The notes beneath the pieces were generated by a model that saw only the letters and a program-made list of their open reading frames with translations, had not been told where the DNA came from and did no database searches. A DNA stretch of 15,285 nucleotides from Bacteroidota bacterium. GTDB lineage: Bacteria; Bacteroidota; Bacteroidia; B-17B0; B-17BO. The stretch's first letter is position 1; every line of letters starts with the position of its first letter. Positions 6,009-14,378 of the stretch are shown one piece after another. Location: positions 1 to 15,285 of the forward strand of contig JANXRU010000194.1 of assembly GCA_025356715.1 (NCBI GenBank), given 5' to 3'. A program made the position numbers and the translations under genes.

Positions 6009-8786
6009 ATGAAACTGGCATTAATAATATTGTTTTTCATTACAATCTCTGGTAATGCTCAAATATGTTCTGGTACACTAGGATCGCCTATTTTTAATGA
6101 AACTTTTGGAGTAGGTGCAACTCTTTATGGACCTCCATTAACTTCGGGAATAACAAATTATGTATATCAAACTGGCTCACCAAGTAATGGATCTTATGTA
6201 ATAGCAAATACTGGTAATCCAGCTAATATTACTGGATACATAAATGTTGGTGATCATAACGGAAACCCAAATGGATATATAATGGTTGTTAATGCTGATT
6301 ACGGAGCAGGAGAGGCTTATAGAAGACATATTACAGGATTATGTCCTAATACTACTTATGTTTTCTCATCCTATTTAGCAAATAATAATACTACAGCAGC
6401 CGCAACTGGAAATTGCGGCAGTGGGTATATTTATGCAAACGTTAAGTTTCAAGTTGAATATCCAATAGGCGTTTCTCAGGGATTTGTAACATCAGGTAAT
6501 TTGCCTACAGCAACTAATGCAAGCGCTTTTAATTGGGGGCAATATGGGTTTGCATTTACAACAGTTGCGGGTCAAACTTCAGCTGATGTTGTTTTAATCA
6601 ATAACGCGCCAGGTGGTTGCGGAAACGATTATGTTGTTGACGATATTTCGCTTGCGCCATGTGGACCAGGAGTTAATTTAAGCATTTCTCCAAACATTCC
6701 TGTTTTTTGTGAAGGGCAAGCTGCAATGTTACAATCAAATTTTACTTCAGGAAATTACATAAATCCTCAATATCAATGGCAATTTAGTGCTGATAACGGA
6801 ATAACATGGAATGATGTTGTTGGTGCAAATTCTTCAAATTACAATATTACAGCTGCCTCATTTAACAATTCTGGTTTATATCAATTACTTATTTCCGAAA
6901 ATGGTAATATTAATTTACCAAGTTGCAGAATTACAGCAGGCCCTATTTCTTTCTCAGTAACTGGCCTTTCAGTAAATTCAAGTACAATTTGTGCTGGTCA
7001 AAATACAACAATCACAGCTACTGGAGCTACAAGTTATACGTGGAGTAATGGAACAAATTCTAATTCAATAATTATAAGCCCCAATGTTTCATCTTCATAT
7101 ACCGTTATTGGCGTAAGTAGTTCATGTACTCTTCAAGCTATTTCTAATATTAATGTTGTTCCAAATTCAACAGTTGGTGTTTCAGCAAATACGACTATAT
7201 GCGCAGGAGAAACTATTATTCTGCTTGCAAATGGGTCCAGTACATATTTATGGGATTCCGGAATAACAACAGCAAGTATAGCTGTAAATCCAACTATTAC
7301 AACATCTTATAGTGTTTCTAATACTTCAAGTGGATTATGCTCTAATATTGCAGTTGTAACAATTAGCGTTTTACCTACCCCGTCAATTTCCTTTAATAGT
7401 AATGGAACTATTTGCCAAGGTTCTAATAGCTCAGTAAGCCTTACAGTTAATGGTGCTAATAGTTACGCTTGGGAAAATGAACCAACACTATCAACATTAA
7501 CAGGTAGTGTTGTTATTGCATCACCAATTACTAATACTAATTACACAGTTGTCGGCACAAGTGGATCTTGTTCAAACACTGCTGTTATTTCTGTTACAAT
7601 AAATCCCATGCCTTCTATTACATCTATTTTCGTTACAAATACTTCATGTGGATTACCGAATGGATCAGCTACTATAACATCTACTCCTACTAATAATACT
7701 TATACTTGGAGTTCTGGGGCTATTTCTACTACTAATACAGCTTCCGCATTACCGTCAGGGAATTATACAGTTTCGGCAATTAATGGCGCTTGCCAAACTA
7801 ATTCAGTTATTAGTGTTTTAAGTTCTTTGCCATTAACAATTACTAGTACTACTTCGCCTACATACTGTAATTTAAACAATGGAAGCATAAACGTAATTGA
7901 CAATTTATTAAATAGTAATTATGTTTGGAGTCCAAATATCACAACAACAAATATTGCAAATAATTTATCAGCAGGTATATATTCTTTAAATGTTTCTAAT
8001 GGAGCTTGTAATACATCAACAGTATTTACAGTTCCTTTAATTAGCGGACCATCATCATTAAACAATTTAATTGTTAACCCTATTTGCTTAAGTAAAAATG
8101 GCAACATTAATATTTTAAATGTTATAAGTGGGACGTCGCCATATCTATATAATCTTAATAATATTGGGTATTCGTCTACAACCAACTTCACAAATCTTTC
8201 AGAAGGCTCATATACTATTGTTGTAAAAGATGCGAATAATTGCATATATACTCAACTTATTAATTTAAAAGCAACAATTACAAATGCTATAATTGATTTG
8301 ACTACAAATGAACCAGATTGCGGAAATAATAACGGAGAATTTATTATTAATAGTATTCATGGAGGAACAGCTCCATATTTAACCAATTTTAATAATAATG
8401 GTATTACTAGCAATAATTCATTTAGCTTATTAAGTTCTGGGAATTATTCACTTAATATTATAGACTCAAATAAATGTGAAACACAATTAATTATGAAGAT
8501 GCCTGATAATAAAGATTATTCATTATACATTCCAAATACATTTACGCCCAATAATGACAAAATAAATGATATTTGGTTTGCTCAGGGAACTTGTTTAGGA
8601 ACATTTAATTGCACAATTTATAATCGATGGGGCGAAAAGATGAAAGAGTTAAAAGATATTAATGATGGTTGGGATGGGACTTTTAACGGAGAGAAAGTTC
8701 CTGATGACGTGTATGTATATATTGTAGAAGTATTAACTAAATCTGGTTATGTTAATAGAACTGGTCATATTACCTTATTTAGGTAA
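6009..8786 (+). CDS. secreted multi-repeat adhesin-like protein with type B (CHU_C) T9SS signal
   Basis: This 925-residue exported protein has a signal peptide (1-18, ending GNAQ), then the same binding-like domain and Ig-like domain (19-317) as the preceding S74 protein. Seven cysteine-marked beta repeats of about 60-65 residues (327-832) follow. The C-terminus is a gliding-motility-associated CHU_C domain (about 838-925; YIPNTFTPNNDKINDIW, YNRWGEKM, GWDGTFNGEKVPDDVYVY, GHITLF), which acts as a type B T9SS sorting signal and leaves the protein at or beyond the outer membrane. The architecture recalls SprB-like surface adhesins but is far shorter. It has its own upstream element and follows a strong terminator. 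It probably shares a ligand with its paralogue but displays it on a different scaffold; the ligand itself is unknown. The short ATG-TAA distance to the convergent gene (32 bp) ends the block. Confidence 0.92.
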   Translation: MKLALIILFFITISGNAQICSGTLGSPIFNETFGVGATLYGPPLTSGITNYVYQTGSPSNGSYVIANTGNPANITGYINVGDHNGNPNGYIMVVNADYGAGEAYRRHITGLCPNTTYVFSSYLANNNTTAAATGNCGSGYIYANVKFQVEYPIGVSQGFVTSGNLPTATNASAFNWGQYGFAFTTVAGQTSADVVLINNAPGGCGNDYVVDDISLAPCGPGVNLSISPNIPVFCEGQAAMLQSNFTSGNYINPQYQWQFSADNGITWNDVVGANSSNYNITAASFNNSGLYQLLISENGNINLPSCRITAGPISFSVTGLSVNSSTICAGQNTTITATGATSYTWSNGTNSNSIIISPNVSSSYTVIGVSSSCTLQAISNINVVPNSTVGVSANTTICAGETIILLANGSSTYLWDSGITTASIAVNPTITTSYSVSNTSSGLCSNIAVVTISVLPTPSISFNSNGTICQGSNSSVSLTVNGANSYAWENEPTLSTLTGSVVIASPITNTNYTVVGTSGSCSNTAVISVTINPMPSITSIFVTNTSCGLPNGSATITSTPTNNTYTWSSGAISTTNTASALPSGNYTVSAINGACQTNSVISVLSSLPLTITSTTSPTYCNLNNGSINVIDNLLNSNYVWSPNITTTNIANNLSAGIYSLNVSNGACNTSTVFTVPLISGPSSLNNLIVNPICLSKNGNINILNVISGTSPYLYNLNNIGYSSTTNFTNLSEGSYTIVVKDANNCIYTQLINLKATITNAIIDLTTNEPDCGNNNGEFIINSIHGGTAPYLTNFNNNGITSNNSFSLLSSGNYSLNIIDSNKCETQLIMKMPDNKDYSLYIPNTFTPNNDKINDIWFAQGTCLGTFNCTIYNRWGEKMKELKDINDGWDGTFNGEKVPDDVYVYIVEVLTKSGYVNRTGHITLFR
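6063..6959 (+). repeat. paralogous N-terminal module, copy 2
   Basis: This is the counterpart of 3546-4442, encoding residues 19-317 of the CHU_C protein. The seven conserved cysteines fall at 20, 112, 136, 204, 218, 234 and 306. The longest identical protein stretches include NGYIMVVNADYGAGEAYRR and NAPGGCGND, which mark the likely structural or binding core. Confidence 0.9.
6987..8504 (+). repeat. seven tandem Ig/SprB-like repeats within the CHU_C protein
   Basis: In protein coordinates the repeats are approximately 327-385, 397-456, 468-533, 546-606, 619-679, 692-755 and 770-832. The first three begin IC(A/Q)G and look Ig-like, with a central SYxW and closing Asn/Ser-Tyr-(T/S)-V strand. 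The last four begin with a Cys followed by (L/N)xNG and contain a GxYxxxxx(N/D)xxxC pattern, like SprB repeats. They are diverged in sequence and show no near-identical DNA copies, so recent expansion is not suggested. Confidence 0.75.
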
Positions 8787-8818
8787 TTAAAAAAATTATT
8801 TTACAACAAAATACATTA

Positions 8819-9754
8819 TTAAAAATTCACTCTTTCTTTTTCAATTACCATTGGTCTTTTACGAACTTGCGTATGAATAGCACCAATATATTCACCAATA
8901 ATTCCAATAAAAAATAATTGAACAGATGAAAAGAAAAACACGCCAATAACCATTGGAGCTGTTCCAGCTTGAAAAGTATCCCAATAAAGTAGTTTATATA
9001 TAAAATATCCTATAGCAACTAGTAAGCTAATAGTAGCAGAAAAGAAACCAATAAATGCTGATAATCTTAAAGGAACTTTAGAATGATTAACAAAACCAAG
9101 CATTGCTAAATCATACAATGTAAAAAAATTGTTTGTAGACTTCCCCGACGCCCTCTTATCTTGAGTGTACTCAATGGTTTTTATATTCCAACCATATTCC
9201 GTCACCATTCCTCTAAAGTATGGATACGGATCATCTATTGTTCTAATTACACTGATAAATTTCTGATCATATAATCCAAATCCTGTATAATTTTTTAATT
9301 GATCTGTAGTAGATATTTTTTTTATGATTGAATAAAACAATTTTCGTATTAAAAACATTATGGGATTTTCTTTACTCTTGGATTTAATTCCCAAAATTAA
9401 AGAATGTCCATTTTCCCATTCTGTAATATATTTTGGAATCATTTCTGGCGGATCTTGCAAATCTGCAACCATTACAACTACAGCATCTCCAGTACATTGT
9501 AATAAACCATAATATGAGGAGCGTATATGACCAAAATTACGAACATTTGATATAATTTTTATTCGCTTATCATCCTTAGCAATTGCTTTTAAAACTGAAA
9601 GTGTATTATCCGTAGAAGCATTATCAATAAATACATATTCAAAATTATAATTATCATATTTTTCAATGACATCACATACTCTTTTGTATAATGCATTTAT
9701 ATTATTTTCCTCATTGTAACAAGGAGTAAAAAATGTGATAGTTTTTTTTGTCAT
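8819..9754 (-). CDS. membrane-anchored GT2 glycosyltransferase (DPM1/GtrB/ArnC-like)
   Basis: This 311-residue family 2 glycosyltransferase probably transfers a sugar from a nucleotide donor to a polyprenyl phosphate or growing lipid-linked glycan at the inner membrane. The N-terminal GT-A fold has TPCYNEE (10-16), FIDNASTDN (42-50), NFGHIRSS (73-80) and the metal-binding DLQDPPE (98-104). FRGM (180-183) and the KRASGKS region (200-206) follow, as in GtrB/DPM1-like enzymes. Two hydrophobic helices (about 231-253 and 266-290) end in a basic tail (QVRKRPMVIEKERV), typical of GtrB/ArnC-type anchoring. The gene is the last of the six-gene minus-strand run, 12 bp after the SDR gene, and converges on the CHU_C gene across a 32-bp gap without a clear terminator. 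Donor and acceptor cannot be assigned from sequence. Confidence 0.9.
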   Translation of the reverse strand: MTKKTITFFTPCYNEENNINALYKRVCDVIEKYDNYNFEYVFIDNASTDNTLSVLKAIAKDDKRIKIISNVRNFGHIRSSYYGLLQCTGDAVVVMVADLQDPPEMIPKYITEWENGHSLILGIKSKSKENPIMFLIRKLFYSIIKKISTTDQLKNYTGFGLYDQKFISVIRTIDDPYPYFRGMVTEYGWNIKTIEYTQDKRASGKSTNNFFTLYDLAMLGFVNHSKVPLRLSAFIGFFSATISLLVAIGYFIYKLLYWDTFQAGTAPMVIGVFFFSSVQLFFIGIIGEYIGAIHTQVRKRPMVIEKERVNF

Positions 9755-9766
9755 TTCAATTTAACT

Positions 9767-10756
9767 TTATTTACTCATTTCAGTTATTGATTCAGTTATT
9801 GGAGTCCATACATCTAATCCTAATAATTTCGCTTTATTAATAGAGGGGATATAGTTAATTCTTTGATCAAGAGATTTTTCCCCTAGTAATTTAACCTGTT
9901 TGTTCGGAGATATAATTTCTTTAATTAATTCCGCTAGTTCTACTATAGTATATGAATCATCAGATCCAACATTATATATTTCGCCATTTGCCCCATCAAT
10001 TAAAATTTTCAGTAACCAAATAGCTAAATCTTGTCCATGTAAAAAACTTCTTCTTGCTAATCCACTTCCTTTAATAACTATTTCAGATTCAGCCTTTGCT
10101 TGATTTAATAAAATATTTAATATTAAATGCTTTCCTATTCCATAACCAGAAAATCCAAAACAACGAGCTGTAACAATCTCAAATAAATTTTCTTTAGCAT
10201 AGCTATAAGCTAATATTTCAGCGGCTCTCTTCCCTTCACCATAAGCATTTTCCGTTTTATTTGTCAGTGGCGCAGTATTTGTTTCTTCATCTATAAATTT
10301 ATTTTCTAAAGATACTTCACCATATACTGCTCCTGAGCTAATATTAAAGAATCTCTTTACTCCAATTGATTTAGCATGTTCTAAAACATGTTTCGTCCCA
10401 AAAAAAATTTCCTCTAAAACTACTGCAGGTTTTTCAAATACTAACGTTGTAGTATTAGCAGCTCCATGAATAATATAGTCGAATTTGTGATTAGGTATTG
10501 CATAATTCACAACATCACCTTTAACCCATTCTAACCAATTTACAAGATTATATTCAGGGTTTTTTTTTAAAAAAGCGTTGGGATCCCTAGATAATAAAGT
10601 TACTTTAATATTATAATTATTGGTATTAAGCTCAATAAATAATTTAAGTAACCAACTACCGAAAAAACCAGTACCTCCAGTTATAAATATTGACTTTTCT
10701 TTTAAATTCGATAAATCAACTTTATTTATTATTTGAATATAATTTTCAGATGTCAT
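9767..10756 (-). CDS. NAD-dependent epimerase/dehydratase (extended SDR) for a nucleotide sugar
   Basis: This 329-residue extended short-chain dehydrogenase has the NAD-binding GGTGFFG at 27-33, an acidic-ended GDV (80-82), and HGAA (97-100). NISSGAVYG (138-146) supplies the active-site Ser, and Y172-GEG-K176 is the catalytic YxxxK. Length and motif spacing fit UDP/CDP/dTDP-sugar epimerases and 4-ketoreductases. Beside a cytidylyltransferase/4,6-dehydratase pair and an acetolactate-synthase-like enzyme, it is a reasonable candidate for the ketoreductase finishing a branched CDP-deoxysugar (YerF-like role), or for a CDP-abequose/paratose-type reductase. The exact reaction cannot be decided from sequence. 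It is 24 bp downstream of the C-methyltransferase gene and 12 bp upstream of the glycosyltransferase gene, consistent with one operon. Confidence 0.88.
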   Translation of the reverse strand: MTSENYIQIINKVDLSNLKEKSIFITGGTGFFGSWLLKLFIELNTNNYNIKVTLLSRDPNAFLKKNPEYNLVNWLEWVKGDVVNYAIPNHKFDYIIHGAANTTTLVFEKPAVVLEEIFFGTKHVLEHAKSIGVKRFFNISSGAVYGEVSLENKFIDEETNTAPLTNKTENAYGEGKRAAEILAYSYAKENLFEIVTARCFGFSGYGIGKHLILNILLNQAKAESEIVIKGSGLARRSFLHGQDLAIWLLKILIDGANGEIYNVGSDDSYTIVELAELIKEIISPNKQVKLLGEKSLDQRINYIPSINKAKLLGLDVWTPITESITEMSK

Positions 10757-10780
10757 ATTAAATAAATAATGTTTTTTTAA

Positions 10781-11959
10781 TTAAAACAACTTAATTACAA
10801 CATTATTAAGGCCTAATTCATTTTTAATTTGCATTTCTATTTCATTCTGATATGCTCTAGTTGAAATAAGAATTGTTTCTGTTCTATTTTTCAATTCATT
10901 AGGAGATATAACAGGAATGTTATTTAATGTTTTACCTTGGTACTTTGGGTTAGAGTCAACAAAAGCAGTAATTAAAGCGTCTTTAAGAGCACTATTTTTT
11001 AATAATCTCAGGGTTTGAGCTCCCGTTCCCCAAACTATTAATTTATCGTTATTAGAAGTATATTTCTTAATAATTTCATTTATATCATTATCCTTTTTTT
11101 TAGATAGCTCGATATATTTCTCTAAATTTATTTTTAAATTGACATCTTTTTGCTCTGTATTATTTACATAATTTTCATTATTAAAAACTGATAATATAAC
11201 TGGAGTAAGCGTTTTATAGTTTACTTCAATAAGCTGTTGCCTAATATCTACCTTAGAAAAACCGTTTTTATTCATTAAGTTTTCAAGTGATTTTGGTCCA
11301 AAAAAATTAATATGTTCAACACTAAATTCCTGAAAAGGAGCATCTTCTCCATTATAATATTCAGAACCATCAGGTATGGCTATAAAAAATTTACCATTTG
11401 GTTTTAATAATTTTTTAAGTTTTTGTAAGGAGTCATCTAAATCTCTAATATGCTCCAAGACTCCCACTAATAATAAAAAATCAACCGAATTTTCCTCTAA
11501 CTCTATACTTGAAACTGTATTTGTTAATACTTTAATATCATAATATTTTTTTGCAGTTTGCGAACATGATGGAGAAGGATCAATGCCTGTAATATGTTCA
11601 TATCCTTCTTTTTTTATTAATGACAATAAAAAGCCTGTAGCACAACCAACTTCTACAATATGAGTTTTAGTATTAGGTAAAAATTCCTTTAAATAATTTA
11701 CCATTATACTAAATCTGTTTTTATCAAAAGGTGATTCTTTTAATTCTGTATCAAAATTCTCATATTTAGATAATTCTTTATAATAGATATCAAATTTTGA
11801 TTGACTGGGGATATTATCAGCGTAGCAAAAATTGCAATTATTACAAGCCACAACATCGTATTTATCTAATAAATTATTATCTGAAAAGCCAGAAAAACTT
11901 TGATGAAATAATATTTCATTTTTATCACTACTACAAACTGGGCAAACTCTTTTCTCCAT
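10781..11959 (-). CDS. zinc-binding class I SAM methyltransferase, TylC3/TcaB9-like sugar C-methyltransferase
   Basis: This 392-residue protein has a three-part layout. An N-terminal zinc-binding segment has CPVC (Cys6, Cys9) and CNNC (Cys39, Cys42), the Methyltransf_13 pattern. A central SAM-binding Rossmann domain has EVGCATG (103-109), GIDPS (125-129) and LEHIRD (168-173). A C-terminal Methyltransf_14-like domain (about 305-392) has VWGTG (309-313) and a VDSN...VISP pattern. The VEHINFF segment (214-220) places Glu215-His216 where sugar C-methyltransferases of this class carry their His base. Such enzymes methylate C3 or C5 of 4-ketosugar nucleotides, matching the 4-keto product of RfbG. 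Alternative roles (O- or N-methylation) cannot be excluded. It starts 7 bp after the upstream FkbM gene stop and is 24 bp before the SDR gene. Confidence 0.87.
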   Translation of the reverse strand: MEKRVCPVCSSDKNEILFHQSFSGFSDNNLLDKYDVVACNNCNFCYADNIPSQSKFDIYYKELSKYENFDTELKESPFDKNRFSIMVNYLKEFLPNTKTHIVEVGCATGFLLSLIKKEGYEHITGIDPSPSCSQTAKKYYDIKVLTNTVSSIELEENSVDFLLLVGVLEHIRDLDDSLQKLKKLLKPNGKFFIAIPDGSEYYNGEDAPFQEFSVEHINFFGPKSLENLMNKNGFSKVDIRQQLIEVNYKTLTPVILSVFNNENYVNNTEQKDVNLKINLEKYIELSKKKDNDINEIIKKYTSNNDKLIVWGTGAQTLRLLKNSALKDALITAFVDSNPKYQGKTLNNIPVISPNELKNRTETILISTRAYQNEIEMQIKNELGLNNVVIKLF

Positions 11960-11966
11960 TACGAAT

Positions 11967-13172
11967 TTATTTTTTTATTATTCTGTGTTTAGGTACGGCA
12001 TAACATATTAACTCCCACCCTGCATGAAAATGGGGTTTTAAGTAAAAATCGTAATCTTTTGATATTGCATGCACCGCTAAAGGTAATCTCCATAAATGAT
12101 CAAATTTATGGTATATAGAAATGGCTATTATTGGTTTATATTTTTTTATAATATTTTTTGCTCCAAAAATAATGTTAGGTTCAAAACCTTCAACATCCAT
12201 TTTTATATAGGTAGGAGCATGTTCAAAAAACAATTCATCTAACGATTTAGAAGAGACTGATGCATGTTCTGATTCATTTTTTAATAAATGCATTGCTGTT
12301 TCTTGAGGATATAATATTCGGAAATAAACACCTGGTGTTTCAATGTTGATTTTTTCATCATGACTTCCAATCCCTATTGGTTCTATTGTTATCTTATTAA
12401 ACAAATTAGTTGAGATGGTAGATACAAATTCTTTTAATTTATTATATCCAAAAGGATCTGGCTCAAACGCATAATAGTGTTTAAATTTACTTGATGATTT
12501 TTCAAGAAATACTTTTAATGTATCTCCATCAAAAGCACCAATATCAACAAAAACCTCATTTTCATTTACTTTAAATATATCTTCCGGAAAATATTGATCG
12601 AATTTTACAGGCGTAGTTAACTTAGATGAATCTCCTGTCACCCTCCAATTTATTTGTCCGAAATACTCTTCTTTAGATATTTGATCCGACCAAAGAGAAA
12701 ATGCAGAAGATACTAATTCGAACTGTTCAACTGTTTTATGTGGAAGATCACATCTCCAAAAAGGCAAAAAAGTTTCTGGATATTTCCAATACAAATAAAT
12801 AAATGAAATCACTTTCACTTCTTTTATTAAATTTAGCTGCGCCCTAACTTCATCTATTGGATGCCCTATATATGCGCTCCAAATTGTTAATACAAACACA
12901 GTATTAGAATACGTTTTTACTGCATCTTCAGGTGATAAAACTTTAATGCCATCAATTTCTGAATCCCATAATTCTTTTTTATTATCACAATAACATAAAA
13001 CCTCTATTCCTATTTTTTTTAAGCCATCAACTGTTCTTCTTCCTAACTCTCCTGAACCAAAAATAATTATTTTTTTATCTCCTTCTCCAACTAATTTATC
13101 ATAGGCGTTTTGTTCTCTATCTTTAACTTTATCAATCCCTTCATATAGTAATTTATCTAATTCTGTTTGCAT
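11967..13172 (-). CDS. FkbM-family methyltransferase with N-terminal Rossmann-like module, paralogue B
   Basis: This 401-residue protein has two domains. The N-terminal half (about 30-125) has IIIFGSGELG (35-44), YCDNKKELW (61-69), VLSPED (78-83) and TIWSAYIGHP (96-105), a small nucleotide-binding-like fold. The C-terminal half is an FkbM (Methyltransf_21) SAM-dependent methyltransferase with FVDIGAFDGD (208-217), FEPDP (236-240) and IKMDVEGFE (323-331). FkbM enzymes O-methylate hydroxyls on sugars and other metabolites. The frame is open to 13220, but that start would overlap the upstream gene by 29 bp. The ATG at 13172-13170 leaves a 19-bp gap and gives an N-terminus of about the length seen in the paralogue, so it was preferred. 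It is a tandem duplicate of the next upstream gene; both end in LICYA(V/I)PK. The acceptor is unknown. Confidence 0.87.
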   Translation of the reverse strand: MQTELDKLLYEGIDKVKDREQNAYDKLVGEGDKKIIIFGSGELGRRTVDGLKKIGIEVLCYCDNKKELWDSEIDGIKVLSPEDAVKTYSNTVFVLTIWSAYIGHPIDEVRAQLNLIKEVKVISFIYLYWKYPETFLPFWRCDLPHKTVEQFELVSSAFSLWSDQISKEEYFGQINWRVTGDSSKLTTPVKFDQYFPEDIFKVNENEVFVDIGAFDGDTLKVFLEKSSSKFKHYYAFEPDPFGYNKLKEFVSTISTNLFNKITIEPIGIGSHDEKINIETPGVYFRILYPQETAMHLLKNESEHASVSSKSLDELFFEHAPTYIKMDVEGFEPNIIFGAKNIIKKYKPIIAISIYHKFDHLWRLPLAVHAISKDYDFYLKPHFHAGWELICYAVPKHRIIKK

Positions 13173-13191
13173 AATAAATTCAGTTAATAAT

Positions 13192-14373
13192 TTAAAGGAC
13201 TCGGTTTTTAGGTATCGCATAACATATTAAATCCCATGAAGCTCTACAATGAGGTCTAAGAAAAAAACGATAATTATCTGAAAGTTGTTTTATAGCAATT
13301 GGCAAAGTCCATAAGTGATTATAGGAATGATATACCGAAACTGCTAATATTGGGTTATGTTTTTTTATTGTGTTTTCAGCGCCAATAATAATTTCAGGTT
13401 CAGCTCCTTCTGTATCCATTTTTATAAATGTAATTATATCATCAGCAAAACTTTCATCAATAGAAATACAATTTACCTTAATATTACCAGTTTCACTAAT
13501 TACAGATTGAAGAGATCCGTCCGAACTAAAACTAATTACTTTCTTTTTATCACTAACTGCACAACATTTTGAAACTACTTTATTTTTAGTAACAACAGGC
13601 AAACCCTCAATGACATCATTTAACTTTTTAAAATTAATAGGATCGGGCTCTAGCGCTATGTATTTTTTAAAAACATTATTTTGCAATCGAAGGAAATTTT
13701 TAATTGTATCTCCATCAAAAGCACCACAATCAACAAAGACTTCGTTTTCATTCAATTTAAATAAATCTGTATGAAAATATTGTGTATAAGTACTTGGTGA
13801 AGTTAATCCAAAATAGTCACCAGTTAATCGCCATCTAATTTGCGCCACATATTCTTTTCTTGATTCATCATCTTCAAATAGATAAAAACATTCTAATATA
13901 TCAGCAGCTTCCAATATAGTTTTAAGAGGAGAGTCTATACTAAAATAAGGCATAAATGTTTTTGGATATTTCCAAAATAAAAAAAAGAAAGATATTACCT
14001 CAACTTTTATATAGTTATTTAATTTTTGCTCTACTTCATTAACTGGATGACCTATAACATCACTCCAAATTGTAACCATATAAATAGCCTTTGGAAAATT
14101 ACGAGTTACTTCCTCAGGAGAATAAATTACTAAACCTTCTTTTTTTGTATTCCAAAGTTTATCATTATTATCACAAAATCCAATTGGCTCAATTCCTATT
14201 TCCCTTAAACCTTTAAGTATTTTTTGTCCAAATAAACCAGAACCAAATAAAACAATACCATGCTCTATTATTTTTTGCTCAGTTGAATTAAATTCAGTGT
14301 TAGCTCTTTTTTCCACAGATAAGCTATTTTCACTTAATAATTCTTTTAACTCTTTTTCATAATAATTTTCCAT
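13192..14373 (-). CDS. FkbM-family methyltransferase with N-terminal Rossmann-like module, paralogue A
   Basis: This 393-residue protein is collinear with its downstream neighbour. A leader of about 38 residues precedes IVLFGSGLFG (40-49), GFCDNNDKLW (65-74), YSPEE (84-88) and TIWSDVIGHP (101-110). A conserved linker (SFFFLFWKYPKTFMPYF, 128-144) follows, then the FkbM methyltransferase core with FVDCGAFDGD (213-222), LEPDP (241-245) and IKMDTEGAE (317-325). Both SAM-binding motifs are intact, so neither copy looks dead. Sequence between the motifs has diverged enough to suggest different acceptors or positions. The start lies 5 bp after the stop of the TPP-enzyme gene, so the two are probably co-translated in one operon. 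Confidence 0.9.
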   Translation of the reverse strand: MENYYEKELKELLSENSLSVEKRANTEFNSTEQKIIEHGIVLFGSGLFGQKILKGLREIGIEPIGFCDNNDKLWNTKKEGLVIYSPEEVTRNFPKAIYMVTIWSDVIGHPVNEVEQKLNNYIKVEVISFFFLFWKYPKTFMPYFSIDSPLKTILEAADILECFYLFEDDESRKEYVAQIRWRLTGDYFGLTSPSTYTQYFHTDLFKLNENEVFVDCGAFDGDTIKNFLRLQNNVFKKYIALEPDPINFKKLNDVIEGLPVVTKNKVVSKCCAVSDKKKVISFSSDGSLQSVISETGNIKVNCISIDESFADDIITFIKMDTEGAEPEIIIGAENTIKKHNPILAVSVYHSYNHLWTLPIAIKQLSDNYRFFLRPHCRASWDLICYAIPKNRVL

Positions 14374-14378
14374 TTCAA

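Noticed and set aside
7919..8245. Minus-strand 108-residue open frame within the CHU_C protein gene
   Set aside because: It lies wholly antisense to a well-supported coding repeat region, and its translation shows no recognisable domain; the same applies to the other short antisense frames at 1600, 4055, 4547, 9900, 11797 and 13357.
6987..8504. CRISPR-like or recently expanded DNA repeats
   Set aside because: The periodicity is at protein level only (60-65 residue domains); the DNA copies are diverged and part of one open frame.
8787..8818. Bidirectional terminator between the convergent genes
   Set aside because: Only a weak TAATT/AATTA inverted repeat in A/T-rich sequence is visible; no stable stem can be supported.
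13173..13220. Upstream start of the second FkbM gene at 13220
   Set aside because: It overlaps the preceding gene by 29 bp, and the extra 16 residues have no match in the paralogue; the ATG at 13172 gives spacing like the rest of the operon.
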